64,000 nucleotides of DNA from Streptomyces mirabilis (GTDB lineage Bacteria > Actinomycetota > Actinomycetes > Streptomycetales > Streptomycetaceae). The translations under genes and the position numbers were made by a program. Shown here piece after piece: positions 1-8,470 of the stretch. The stretch spans positions 3,348,001-3,412,000 of the forward strand of contig NZ_CP074102.1 of NCBI RefSeq assembly GCF_018310535.1, written 5' to 3'. Every line of letters begins with the position of its first letter. Positions within the stretch are counted from its first letter, which is position 1. The notes beneath the pieces are model-generated. The model did not search any database and had not been told where the DNA came from. It saw only the letters and a list, made by a program, of their open reading frames with translations.

Positions 1-1009
1 TGCCCAGGTGCGGGTCGCTCATGATCTTGAACGCGAGGGCGGAGAGCGGCTCGTCGTCGGACGGCTTGCGCTTGACGACCAGCTCCGGGTCCTTCACGTC
101 GTGGCCCTCGATGGCCTCGACGTCGATCGGAGTCGGCAGGTAGCGCACGACCGCGTCGAGCAGGGGCTGAACGCCCTTGTTCTTGAACGCGGTACCGCAG
201 AACACCGGGGTGACCGTGACGTCGCTGGACTTGCCGGACGCGATGGTGACACGACGGATCGCGGCGTACAGCTGCTCCTCGGTGGGCTCCTGGCCCTCCA
301 GGAACAGCTCCATGATCTCGTCGTCGTGCTCCGCGACGGTCTCGACCAGCTTGCCGCGGTACTCCTCGGCAGCCTCGGCGTGCGTGGCCGGGATGTCGAC
401 GACGTCGTACATCTCGCCCTTGGCGGCCTCGGCGGACCACACGAGCGCCTTCATGCGGACCAGGTCCACAACGCCCTTGAAGTCCATCTCGGCACCGATC
501 GGCAGCTGCATGATGATCGGAACGGCGCCAAGCCGGTCCTTGATCATGTCCACGCAGCGGTGGAACTCGGCGCCGGTGCGGTCAAGCTTGTTCACGAAGC
601 AGATGCGCGGCACGCCGTAACGGTCGGCCTGACGCCACACCGTCTCGGACTGCGGCTCGACACCGGCGACACCGTCGAACACCGTGACGGCACCGTCGAG
701 GACGCGGAGCGAACGCTCCACCTCGACCGTGAAGTCGACGTGCCCCGGGGTGTCGATGATGTTGATCGTGTAGTCGTTGTCCTCGAGCGGCCAGTGACAG
801 GTGGTGGCAGCAGAGGTGATCGTGATGCCACGCTCCTGCTCCTGCTCCATCCAGTCCATGGTGGCAGCGCCGTCGTGGACCTCACCGATCTTGTAGCTGA
901 CGCCGGTGTAGAAGAGGATCCGCTCGGTGGTGGTCGTCTTGCCCGCGTCGATGTGGGCCATGATCCCGATGTTGCGGACCCTGGCCAGGTCAAGTGAAGT
1001 GGTAGCCAT
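1..1009 (-). CDS. fusA: Elongation factor G (N-terminal part; gene runs off the window)
   Basis: Translocation GTPase of protein synthesis, cytoplasmic. The visible 336 codons start at an ATG whose complement is at 1007-1009 and read [20 protein letters not shown], followed by the P-loop [12 protein letters not shown], the switch I motif [16 protein letters not shown] and the guanine-specificity NKLD. This covers the complete G domain and the beginning of domain II; the rest lies to the left of the window. It is the third gene of the rpsL-rpsG-fusA (normally then tuf) streptomycin operon, 39 bases after rpsG. The start fits the family exactly. No internal lesion is visible. Confidence 0.97.
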   Translation of the reverse strand, partial: MATTSLDLARVRNIGIMAHIDAGKTTTTERILFYTGVSYKIGEVHDGAATMDWMEQEQERGITITSAATTCHWPLEDNDYTINIIDTPGHVDFTVEVERSLRVLDGAVTVFDGVAGVEPQSETVWRQADRYGVPRICFVNKLDRTGAEFHRCVDMIKDRLGAVPIIMQLPIGAEMDFKGVVDLVRMKALVWSAEAAKGEMYDVVDIPATHAEAAEEYRGKLVETVAEHDDEIMELFLEGQEPTEEQLYAAIRRVTIASGKSSDVTVTPVFCGTAFKNKGVQPLLDAVVRYLPTPIDVEAIEGHDVKDPELVVKRKPSDDEPLSALAFKIMSDPHLG

Positions 1010-1048
1010 AAGGCTTCGGTCTTCTCTCGGTCTCGATGGGGGTAGCGA

Positions 1049-1519
1049 CTACCAGCGGTAGTGCGCGAAGGCCTTGTTGGACTCGGCCATCTTGTGGGTG
1101 TCCTCGCGCTTCTTCACAGCGGCACCGAGGCCGTTGGAGGCGTCGAGAAGCTCGTTGAGCAGACGCTCGGTCATGGTCTTCTCGCGACGGGCGCGGGAGT
1201 AACCGACGAGCCAGCGCAGCGCGAGCGTGTTGGCACGACCGGGCTTGACCTCGATCGGAACCTGGTACGTCGCACCACCGACACGGCGGGACTTGACCTC
1301 GAGGGTCGGCTTGATGTTCTCCAGCGCGCGCTTCAGCGTGATGATCGGGTCGTTGCCCGTCTTCTCACGCAGACCCTCCATGGCGCCGTAGACGATGCGC
1401 TCGGCGGTGGAGCGCTTGCCGTTCAGCAGCACCTTGTTGATGAGGGAGGTCACCAGAGGGGAACCGTAGACCGGGTCGATGATGACCGGGCGCTTCGGGG
1501 CGGGGCCCTTACGAGGCAT
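1049..1519 (-). CDS. rpsG: 30S ribosomal protein S7
   Basis: Small-subunit head protein that nucleates assembly of the 16S rRNA 3' domain. 156 residues, the standard bacterial length, starting [10 protein letters not shown] and ending in the typical FAHYRW. The start lies 2 bases after the rpsL stop, so the two are translationally coupled. Codon use and GC match the neighbouring ribosomal genes. Autoregulation by S7 binding the rpsL-rpsG junction is known in E. coli; I see no obvious structured spacer here because only two bases separate the genes. Confidence 0.98.
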   Translation of the reverse strand: MPRKGPAPKRPVIIDPVYGSPLVTSLINKVLLNGKRSTAERIVYGAMEGLREKTGNDPIITLKRALENIKPTLEVKSRRVGGATYQVPIEVKPGRANTLALRWLVGYSRARREKTMTERLLNELLDASNGLGAAVKKREDTHKMAESNKAFAHYRW

Positions 1520-1521
1520 TT

Positions 1522-1893
1522 CTACTTCTCCTTCTTGGCGCCGTAGCGGCTGCGGGCCTGCTTGCGGTTCTTGACACCCTGGGTGTCGAGCGAACCACGG
1601 ATGATCTTGTAGCGAACACCCGGCAGGTCCTTCACACGGCCGCCGCGCACGAGCACGATGGAGTGCTCCTGCAGGTTGTGTCCCTCACCCGGAATGTAAG
1701 CGGTGACCTCGATCCCGCTGGTCAGACGCACACGCGCGACCTTACGCAGGGCCGAGTTCGGCTTCTTCGGGGTGGTCGTGAACACACGCGTGCAGACGCC
1801 GCGACGCTGGGGCGAACCCTCGAGTGCGGGCGTCTTGTTCTTCTCGACCTTGTCCTGCCGGCCCTTCCGGACCAGCTGCTGGATCGTAGGCAC
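1522..1893 (-). CDS. rpsL: 30S ribosomal protein S12
   Basis: Decoding-centre ribosomal protein of 123 residues. A longer open frame continues upstream, but the family start is the GTG at 1893 ([11 protein letters not shown]). The [10 protein letters not shown] loop and the [14 protein letters not shown] segment are intact. Both streptomycin-determining lysines are present (K43 in TTPKKP and K88 in RVKDLP), so this allele is of the sensitive, wild-type form. First gene of the str operon, with a recognisable promoter upstream at 2088-2116. Confidence 0.97.
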   Translation of the reverse strand: MPTIQQLVRKGRQDKVEKNKTPALEGSPQRRGVCTRVFTTTPKKPNSALRKVARVRLTSGIEVTAYIPGEGHNLQEHSIVLVRGGRVKDLPGVRYKIIRGSLDTQGVKNRKQARSRYGAKKEK

Positions 1894-2087
1894 TACTTCT
1901 CCGGTTTCTGTGTGCCGAATGGTGAAGCTAACCTGGAACATCTCCGACCCACGCGGTCGGGTGTGTCGAATGCTGCAGACTCCCGCCGCGAGGCGAAAAG
2001 GGCGCAGATTACGGTGGCCGGTTACGGCTCGCCTTGCGGTTTGAAGGCACGCACGCGAGCCAGGGCACACCCCAGGCACAAGGTCTG

Positions 2088-2116
2088 AGCGTACCTACCT
2101 CAAGGACTTCGGTCAA
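2088..2116 (-). promoter_or_regulatory. Probable HrdB-type promoter of the rpsL-rpsG-fusA operon
   Basis: On the minus strand TTGACC (2116-2111) and TACGCT (2093-2088) are separated by exactly 17 bases, an excellent vegetative promoter for Streptomyces. It would give a leader of about 190 bases before the rpsL GTG. The 1894-2375 gap is a divergent regulatory region between rpsL and the Crp/Fnr gene; I see nothing else certain in it. Confidence 0.7.
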
Positions 2117-2375
2117 AACAAATGCTGTCCAGGGCGACACGCCGGACTTCTTGCCACGTCACCGCGGTGCTCCCGCAGGTCGGACGCGAGTGGGAGCGCG
2201 AGCGGGAGACGGTGCGGTCGTGGGGCCGCGGGACGGTCGCCAGGCCGGCCTTAGCGCATTCTCCGGGCCCTCGTCCCCAAAAGTTTCCGATCCTGGACGG
2301 TACCGCGCAATCTCTGTCCACCATCGCATGCCCTTCAGTACTTTGATCGGTCGGCTGCGGCGATCGGGGGGCAAC

Positions 2376-3149
2376 ATGACGGCAGCACACGCACCGGACA
2401 CATCCGGGTCATCGGGCTCATCGGGCTCATCGGACTTACCGGATTCATGGGATTCGTCGGGCTTACCCGGCGACGGGGGGCTCGACGACCGGGTGCCGTT
2501 CCTGGCCCGGCTGGAGAGCGAGGACCGCTCGGCGCTGCTCGGTCTCGGGCACGAGCTCTCGTACGCGCCCCGGATGGTGCTCCTGCACCAGAGCGAGCCG
2601 TCCTCGCACGTCCTGTTCGTCACGCACGGCTGGACGAAGGTGACCGCGGCCGCCTCCAACGGCTACGAGGCGCTGCTCGCGCTGCGCGGCCCCGGCGACA
2701 TCATCGGGGAGTCCGCGGCGCTCACCGGGCGCCCGCGGTCGGCCACCGTGACGGCCCTGGAGCCGGTCCGTACGGTCGCCGTCGAACGCGGCCGCTTCAC
2801 CGAGTTCCTCGCCCGCTCCCCCGCCGTCTCCTTCGCCCTCCTCGGCCTCACCTCTGATCGCACCCGGGCGGCCGATCGGCGCCGCCTGGAATTCGCCTCC
2901 CTCAGCGTGCGGGAGCGCTTCGCGATCCTGCTGCTGGACCTCGCCCGCACCCACGGGCGCCGCACCGACCAGGGCATCGAACTCTCCGTCCCCCTGAGCA
3001 AACAGGAACTCGCCGGGTCGGTGGGGGCCTCCCGGGAAATGGTCCAACGGCTGCTGAAGGACCTGCGGGAACGGGGGGTCGTGATGACGGGGCGCCGGGC
3101 GCTGGTGATCGTGCGGCCGGATGTGCTGCGGCAGATTGCGCGGGGGTGA
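2376..3149 (+). CDS. Crp/Fnr-family transcriptional regulator
   Basis: 257 residues. The open frame extends upstream, but the ATG at 2376 follows a GGGGGG ribosome site and begins MTAAHAPDTSG. After a low-complexity Ser/Gly/Asp leader (residues about 8-35, encoded by short cATCGGgCT-type repeats) comes a cyclic-nucleotide-binding beta-roll. It carries the signature RGPGDIIGESAALTGRPRSA of the phosphate-binding cassette (the R-S-A end matches cNMP binders). A C-terminal Crp winged helix follows, with LSKQELAGSVGASREMVQRL as the recognition region. It lies directly upstream of a nucleotide cyclase operon in the same orientation, so it might sense the same nucleotide. That link is inference. Cytoplasmic DNA-binding dimer. 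Confidence 0.9.
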   Translation: MTAAHAPDTSGSSGSSGSSDLPDSWDSSGLPGDGGLDDRVPFLARLESEDRSALLGLGHELSYAPRMVLLHQSEPSSHVLFVTHGWTKVTAAASNGYEALLALRGPGDIIGESAALTGRPRSATVTALEPVRTVAVERGRFTEFLARSPAVSFALLGLTSDRTRAADRRRLEFASLSVRERFAILLLDLARTHGRRTDQGIELSVPLSKQELAGSVGASREMVQRLLKDLRERGVVMTGRRALVIVRPDVLRQIARG

Positions 3150-3217
3150 GGTGGGGCTGGGCGGGCGGGCCGCTGCGGGCGGGTGGGGGTCGGGTCCGGT
3201 GGATCACTGCGGGCCGG

Positions 3218-3400
3218 TGGGGGCTGGTCGCGCAGTTCCCCGCGCCCCTAAAAGCCACGGCGTGTCCGGCGTTCGAAGTCGTAGGCCGTACGCCACCCAC
3301 CCCGGCCCGCGTTTTCAGCCTGTCCGGCGTTTGAGGACGAGGCCGTTCAGGCCGAAGCCGGGGCCGGGTCGAAGGGGCGGAGCCCCCTGGGGATGGGGCG
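3218..3400. repeat. Copies of common Streptomyces intergenic repeats
   Basis: 3218-3254 holds the GGGGCTGGTCGCGCAGTTCC...GCGCCCCTAAAAG element and 3316-3400 the GCCTGTCCGGCGTTTGAGGA...GGGGGCGGAGCCCCC-type element. Both recur hundreds of times between Streptomyces genes (from memory) and can fold into GC hairpins. They fill the 380-base gap between the Crp/Fnr gene and the cyclase operon, possibly ending transcription of the former. Confidence 0.7.
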
Positions 3401-3529
3401 GGTAGGGGCGGCGAGGGACCGGCGGTTCTGTGCACGCCGTCACACTCCGACTGCGTCATCCGCCCTCACGCCACCACAACCCCGCCCGCCACTCTTCTGC
3501 CACTGCCGCACCACCAGCGAAAGGCGACC

Positions 3530-4390
3530 ATGACCGACCCCGTGAGCCGGACGATCCTGTTGCTCGACATCGAGAAGTACAGCGACCGGGACGACATCGA
3601 GCAGGCGTACCTGCGGCGCATGCTGTACGACGTCGCCGACCGCACCCTGGAGCGCGCCGGCATCGACGAACGCCTGCGCCTGCGCGCCGACCGGGGCGAC
3701 TCCGTGATGGAGCTGATCGACGCCAACGCCTCCGTCACCGCACTGCTGCGCGCCCTGCTCACCGAGGTCCCCACCCAGCTGCACACGGTCAACCGGATGG
3801 CGTCCAGCTCCGCGCAGATCCGGCTGCGCGGCGTCGTCGCCACGGGCTACGTCGCCGTGGACGAGCACGACGGCTGGGTCGGCTCCGACCTCAACCACGC
3901 CTGCCGCCTCCTCGACGCCCAGCTGCTGCGCGCGGCCCTGCGGGAGCGGAGAGACGACTTCGCCCTGTGCGTCTCGGAGAGCGTGCACACGGGGATCGTG
4001 CGGCACGGCCACGCGGGCATCCCCGCGGAGGACTTCCACGCGGTGACCGTGGACAGCAAGAACGGCCCGCTGCGCGCCTGGCTGCACGGCCCGGTGCCGG
4101 GGGGCGGCGACGACCACAGTGAGAAGGGGGGAACCTCGGTGCCGGGCGCCAGCTCGGGGGAGCGTCCGGCACCGAGGCGGGACCAGCCAGGGGCCCAGGA
4201 GTCCGGGCTCCAGGCCCCCGAGGCCCGCGCTCCCCAGCCCTCCGCCCCTCCCACGGGCGCCGTCTTCCACTTCGACGGAGGCGCCCCCACCTTCGGCGGC
4301 AGCCTGGTCGGCGGCGACCAGCACGGCGTGTCCGGCGGCCAGGTCACCGGAGACGTCCACCTCGGCGGGTCCGGGGGTGAGTCGGCGTGA
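3530..4390 (+). CDS. Class III nucleotide cyclase-like protein (PycC-like) with Gly-rich C-terminal motif
   Basis: 286 residues; ATG after GAAAGG. Residues 5-190 form a class III nucleotidyl cyclase domain. The metal-binding aspartates D13 (LLLDIEKYS) and D57 (RGDSVM) are 44 apart, as in mycobacterial cyclases. RLRGVVATG sits at about 98-106, and the transition-state pair N122/R126 is in GSDLNHACRLLDA. All catalytic positions are present, so it should be active; base specificity cannot be read by eye. A Pro/Ala linker (about 195-240) leads to a C-terminal motif at 255-280, FGGSLVGGDQHGVSGG and onward, which is nearly repeated in the next protein. First gene of a five-gene operon containing a PycTM-like membrane protein. 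Proposed role: makes a cyclic mononucleotide on phage infection (inference from Pycsar). Overlaps the next gene by GTGA. Confidence 0.82.
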   Translation: MTDPVSRTILLLDIEKYSDRDDIEQAYLRRMLYDVADRTLERAGIDERLRLRADRGDSVMELIDANASVTALLRALLTEVPTQLHTVNRMASSSAQIRLRGVVATGYVAVDEHDGWVGSDLNHACRLLDAQLLRAALRERRDDFALCVSESVHTGIVRHGHAGIPAEDFHAVTVDSKNGPLRAWLHGPVPGGGDDHSEKGGTSVPGASSGERPAPRRDQPGAQESGLQAPEARAPQPSAPPTGAVFHFDGGAPTFGGSLVGGDQHGVSGGQVTGDVHLGGSGGESA

Positions 4391-6543
4391 CGGTGGCTCC
4401 ACCCACGGCGCCGGCCCCCGACGACGTACCCCCGAAGGACGTACACCCGGTCCCCGAACCGGACACCAGGCGCCAGGACGAAGAGGGGGAAGGAGAGGGG
4501 GAACGGGAGCGGACGCAGGAGGCGCGCGCGGCTCAGCGCGAGCTCTTCGCGCACACCCCGGGATTCATCCTCGGCTCGGCCGCGTCCTTCGGCGGGAGCC
4601 TGGTCGGCGGCGCCCAGCACGGCGTGTCCGGCGGCGAGGTCGCCGGTGACGTGTTCATGGGCGGCAAGACGGAGATCCACCACCACGGCCCGGCGGCTTC
4701 GGCTGCGTACGCCTCCGGAGAGATCCCGCGGCGCCACCTCGAAGACCTGGACGCCGTCTTCGTCGAGAGCCCCGCCTTCGCCGCCGCCCTGGACCGGCTC
4801 CGCGAAGAACGCGTCCTCGTCCTCGCCGGAGCCCACGCCACCGGCCGCCACGCCGCCGCGCTGATGCTCCTGCACCGTCTGGGCGTGCCCGTCGTGCACG
4901 CCCTCTCGCCGGAGACGAGCCCGGCGACCCTGAGCGCCCCGCTCACCGCGCCCGGCGGGCACGTCCTGCGCGATCTGCCGCTGAGCCGCAACCGGCCGCT
5001 GCGCGACACCCATCTCTACGCGGCCCGCGACCAGCTGAAGAAGGTCGACGGGTATCTGGTGGTGACCGTCGAGAACTCGCCCTTCCTGCTGGGCGTCACC
5101 GCTTCCGTCTGGCGGCCGCCGGAGGCGTCGGCCGTCGTCCGCGCGTATGTGAGCAAGCACCGCGCGCAGGACACCGACCGCCTCCTCGCCCTCGCCCCGG
5201 TGCGGGACTTCCTCGCCCGGGGGCACCATCAGCCCGCCGAGGCGGCCGAGTTCGCGAAGGAGGTGGCGGGTTACGACGGTGGCGAGGCTGCTGCGGCCCG
5301 GCTCGCGGAGTTCGGGCAGGCGGCCGTGGAGCAGCAGTGCCGGGAGTGGCTGAGCGACCCCGAGTCCACGCTGCGCGACAAGGCCTTCCTCATCTCGCTC
5401 GCCGTCTTCGACCGGTCGCCGTACGTCCTCGCCGCCGAGCTCGCGGACAAGCTGTTCGTGCACTTCCAGCGCCTGCAGCACCCCGAAGAGCCGCCGGAGA
5501 TCCCGGTGTTCGGGCTCGCCGCCGAGACCCGGCTCGCGCGGGCCCGCGCCGAGGGGGAAGTGCGGAACGAGGCGACCGAATGGGGCCCGGTGCCGCAGTT
5601 CACCGCGTTCTTCCGGAAGGAGAACACTCCGCGCGCCCTGCTCACGGAGGTGTGGACGGGCCATCCCTCCGCCCGGCCCGCGCTGATCGCCTGGCTGAAG
5701 GAGCTGGCGCGCGACGGGCGTCCCGTCGTACGGACCCGGGCCGCCGCGGCCACCGCCATGCTCGCGCTCGCCGATCTGCCCTCCGCGGTCGCGCTGCTGA
5801 TCGACGGCTGGGCGGTGTCGAAGACCTTCGGCCCCCGCGTCACCGCCGCGAACACCCTCACGCTCGCCCAGCTCCTCGACGCGCCCGTCGTCCTGCGCCT
5901 GCTCACCCAGTGGTGCACGGACACCCACTGGGGTCGCCGCTGGACCGCGATCCGCGCCTTCGGACTGCTCACGCCGTTGCGGCCGGAACTCGTGGGCCCG
6001 GCTCTCAGCGCGCTCGCGGCGCGGGCCCGCGCCGACAACAGCAGCCCGGCCGAGGCGGCCAACCTGATCGAGTCCACGGCCCTGCTGCTCTCCGTGGGCC
6101 TCAGGCGCGGCGAGATGCTCTCCGAGCTGGTGCGGCTGCTCCACCACGACACCCCCGCGGTCCGCGCGCTGGCGCTGGGTGCCTTCGTACTGGCGAGCGA
6201 CAACGCCGAGGAGGGCGCGCTCGTCGAGTGGTACGCCGACACCGGTATGTACGAGGCGGACTCGGCCCGTGACCTCGCCACACTCTGGCGCACCGCCCTC
6301 GGCGACCGCGCCCACACCCGGGGCGCCCTGAACGCCCTGCACACCTGGGTGTACGTGGCCGAGCGCCGCCCGGACGCGGCCCAGGCCCTGGAGCTGCTGC
6401 TGCCCGCACTGGTCGTCACGGCGGACGACCACAAACGCCTCGGCCACGAACTGCGCGCCCTGCGCGGCCGGGACGGCGGCCCGCGCCCGCCGCTCGCCGA
6501 CCGCCTGCTCGCCGCGCTGCGTCCCACCGTCCCGACACCCTGA
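4387..6543 (+). CDS. Large STAND-like/HEAT-like protein of the cyclase operon
   Basis: 718 residues, GTG start overlapping the cyclase stop (GTGA). Residues 1-60 are acidic and disordered. Residues 68-93 carry FGGSLVGGAQHGVSGG and onward, almost identical to the cyclase tail. Residues about 105-330 look like an NTPase fold: VLVLAGAHATGRHAAAL at 143-159 sits where a Walker A loop is expected, but the invariant Lys-Ser/Thr is Arg-His (GAHATGRH), so nucleotide binding is doubtful. From about 330 to the end the protein is helical and Leu/Ala/Arg-rich with repeated helix pairs resembling HEAT repeats. No membrane segment. Likely the scaffold or sensor partner of the cyclase through the shared motif; this is inference. 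I recognise no named family. Confidence 0.72.
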   Translation: MTVAPPTAPAPDDVPPKDVHPVPEPDTRRQDEEGEGEGERERTQEARAAQRELFAHTPGFILGSAASFGGSLVGGAQHGVSGGEVAGDVFMGGKTEIHHHGPAASAAYASGEIPRRHLEDLDAVFVESPAFAAALDRLREERVLVLAGAHATGRHAAALMLLHRLGVPVVHALSPETSPATLSAPLTAPGGHVLRDLPLSRNRPLRDTHLYAARDQLKKVDGYLVVTVENSPFLLGVTASVWRPPEASAVVRAYVSKHRAQDTDRLLALAPVRDFLARGHHQPAEAAEFAKEVAGYDGGEAAAARLAEFGQAAVEQQCREWLSDPESTLRDKAFLISLAVFDRSPYVLAAELADKLFVHFQRLQHPEEPPEIPVFGLAAETRLARARAEGEVRNEATEWGPVPQFTAFFRKENTPRALLTEVWTGHPSARPALIAWLKELARDGRPVVRTRAAAATAMLALADLPSAVALLIDGWAVSKTFGPRVTAANTLTLAQLLDAPVVLRLLTQWCTDTHWGRRWTAIRAFGLLTPLRPELVGPALSALAARARADNSSPAEAANLIESTALLLSVGLRRGEMLSELVRLLHHDTPAVRALALGAFVLASDNAEEGALVEWYADTGMYEADSARDLATLWRTALGDRAHTRGALNALHTWVYVAERRPDAAQALELLLPALVVTADDHKRLGHELRALRGRDGGPRPPLADRLLAALRPTVPTP

Positions 6544-6567
6544 CACAGAGTTACGAGGAGTTGACCC

Positions 6568-7944
6568 ATGGCGGAATTCCGCCGCCCGCCGGAGTGGCAG
6601 CAACAGGCCGACCGGCACACCATGCTGATCGACCCGGTGCTCACCGTGCGGCCGATCTCCCGTTTCGACTACACGGCCCGGCGGCCGGTCTCCGCGATCG
6701 ACCACGCGCTGGTGTTCGCCACCGTGGGCGGCGCCTACGACGCGTACATGCCCCCGCACCGGCCGAGCCGCACGGACGCCGCGACCCGCCGCTACACCTC
6801 GGTCTACGAGGTCGACATGGGCAGCCACCCGGTCCAGCTGGAACTCGAACTGCCCAGCGACGACGACGCGTTCTCGTTCAGCGCGACCGCCGATCTGACC
6901 TGGCGCGTCTCGGACCCGATCGCGTACGTGGCCGGCGGCGAACGCGATGTGCCCACGCGGCTGGCCCGTGAAATCCACCAGTTCGCGCGGCCGGTCAGCC
7001 GCCGGTTCTCCATCGAGGACAGCCGGGAGGCCGAGGCCGAGGTCCAGTACGCGATCGAGAGCGGCGTCTTCGCCGACGGCATCGGGCTCACGGTCACATG
7101 CGCGGTGCGGCTACGCCTGGACGACGACGCGATCGCGCACAGACGGCGCAAACGGGCGCTGCGCTACGAGGCCGACATGCTCGACCCCGAGCACGAGTAC
7201 CGGCTGCGCCAGGCGCAGCAGCTGCACGAGCTGGAGGTGCTGCGCCAGCACCAGTCCCAGGAGCTGATGGCCCAGAAGATCGCCTTCTACCAGTACCACC
7301 TGCAACACGGGGGCGTCGCCCAGTGGGCCTTCCACCTCGCCGCGCACCCCGAGGACACCCGGATGGTCATCAACGCCCTCCAGAAGGACCAGCTCTCCGC
7401 CATCGAGAGCCAGCTGGAGCTGATCGCCGGAGACACCCTGGAGGACTACCAGAAGGCCGAGTCGGCCCGCTCCACCCTGCGCGTCGTCAAGGAACTGAAC
7501 AGCCGCCAGGAGCCTCCGCCGCAGCCGCCGGTTCCCGGCCGACCGGCGCCGCCGCCCGGGGGCGTACAACAGCCGCCGTACGATCCCTCGCAGCCGTACG
7601 CCGCCTCACAGCCGTACGACCCCTCGCAGCCGTACGGGGCCGCCGCCCAGCCCTATGGCGGCGCTCCGGCCCCCGGAGGGTTACCGGGCGCCCCCTACAC
7701 CCCGCCGGGGCCGCCCGTGTCCCATCAGCCCTACGTCCCGCCCGCGCCCGGAACCGTGCCGCCGGGGCCCTACCAGGCCGAGCCCCCGGCCCCACCCGCG
7801 CCCGCCGCCGGCAGCCCCTACGACCAGGCCCCGCCGCCCCCGGCCGTGGCTCCCACGCCCGTCATTCCGCCCGCGCCCTCCGCGTATCCGCCGCCCTCTC
7901 CCCCGCCCCCGGCTCCGGAGTCCCCCGGGGCGGGACCGGAGTGA
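6568..7944 (+). CDS. SPFH/band-7-like protein with Pro/Tyr-rich tail
   Basis: 458 residues, ATG 7 bases after GAGGAG. Residues about 20-190 are beta-rich with the rhythm of an SPFH (band 7) domain: long strands, FSFSATADLTWRVSDPIAYV, then VSRRFSIEDSREAE and GIGLTVTCAVRLRLDDD. Residues 190-315 are a charged helix likely to form a coiled coil (RLRQAQQLHELEVLRQHQ). Residues about 315-458 are low-complexity Pro/Tyr/Ala with repeated QPYDPSQPY and PPxP. There is no N-terminal membrane anchor, unlike classical SPFH proteins. Codon 372 (7681-7683) is TTA, so translation should depend on the bldA tRNA. Its GTGA overlap with the next, PycTM-like gene implies a joint function. The SPFH assignment is by eye only. 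Confidence 0.6.
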   Translation: MAEFRRPPEWQQQADRHTMLIDPVLTVRPISRFDYTARRPVSAIDHALVFATVGGAYDAYMPPHRPSRTDAATRRYTSVYEVDMGSHPVQLELELPSDDDAFSFSATADLTWRVSDPIAYVAGGERDVPTRLAREIHQFARPVSRRFSIEDSREAEAEVQYAIESGVFADGIGLTVTCAVRLRLDDDAIAHRRRKRALRYEADMLDPEHEYRLRQAQQLHELEVLRQHQSQELMAQKIAFYQYHLQHGGVAQWAFHLAAHPEDTRMVINALQKDQLSAIESQLELIAGDTLEDYQKAESARSTLRVVKELNSRQEPPPQPPVPGRPAPPPGGVQQPPYDPSQPYAASQPYDPSQPYGAAAQPYGGAPAPGGLPGAPYTPPGPPVSHQPYVPPAPGTVPPGPYQAEPPAPPAPAAGSPYDQAPPPPAVAPTPVIPPAPSAYPPPSPPPPAPESPGAGPE

Positions 7945-8444
7945 CCACCACCGCTCCCGGCACCAGAACCGCCGAACGGCTGCTGGAGGAGCTGCGGGAC
8001 GAGATCGCCCGGGCCGACAGCAAGGCGTCCGTGCTCGTGGCGGCGCTCGGGATGACGGCGGGGGTGTTCAGCGGGCTGCTGGCCGGACGGAACTGGTCAC
8101 CGAGCTCGCTCTCCCCGCCCGGTACGGCCGTCTGGTGGACCGGCGCCCTGGCCCTCGCCTTCGCCCTGTTCGCGCTGCTGCTCGCGGTGCTCCCCCGGTA
8201 CCGCGCCGGCTCATGGGCCCCGGGCCGGCCCCTCTGCTTCTTCGGCGACATCCAACAAGCCGTACGTGAAGGTCAGTTGGCGACCGCTCTCGCCGACACC
8301 GACCGCGACCCCGCCGCCGGACTCACCGCGGCGCTCACCGAGACCAGCCGTATCGCCGCCCGCAAGCACCAGTGGATCCGCACCGGTCTGATCGCCTTCT
8401 GCGCGGGCACGGTGCTGCTTCCCGCCGGGCTGCTCATCGGCTGA
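7941..8444 (+). CDS. PycTM-like (DUF5706-type) three-TM effector candidate
   Basis: 167 residues, GTG start overlapping the previous stop (GTGA). N-terminal helix AERLLEELRDEIARADSKAS (11-30) followed by TM1 (about 30-48), TM2 (about 63-85) and TM3 (about 145-166), with a soluble loop between TM2 and TM3. The E-I-x-R-A-D-x-K-A-S helix running into TM1 is the hallmark of the Pycsar effector transmembrane domain (PycTM), which in known systems responds to cCMP or cUMP and damages the inner membrane. Co-occurrence with a class III cyclase in one operon supports the call. Function here is untested. Confidence 0.78.
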   Translation: MTTTAPGTRTAERLLEELRDEIARADSKASVLVAALGMTAGVFSGLLAGRNWSPSSLSPPGTAVWWTGALALAFALFALLLAVLPRYRAGSWAPGRPLCFFGDIQQAVREGQLATALADTDRDPAAGLTAALTETSRIAARKHQWIRTGLIAFCAGTVLLPAGLLIG

Positions 8445-8470
8445 CGTCCCCATCCTGAAGGAGCCCCACC

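Noticed and set aside
2034..2375. Extension of the Crp/Fnr gene to the upstream ATG at 2034
   Set aside because: The extension overlaps the rpsL promoter and has no family similarity; ATG at 2376 has a strong ribosome site.
3847..6978. A 1,043-codon minus-strand frame across the cyclase operon
   Set aside because: Shadow of three well-supported plus-strand genes; no recognisable domain.
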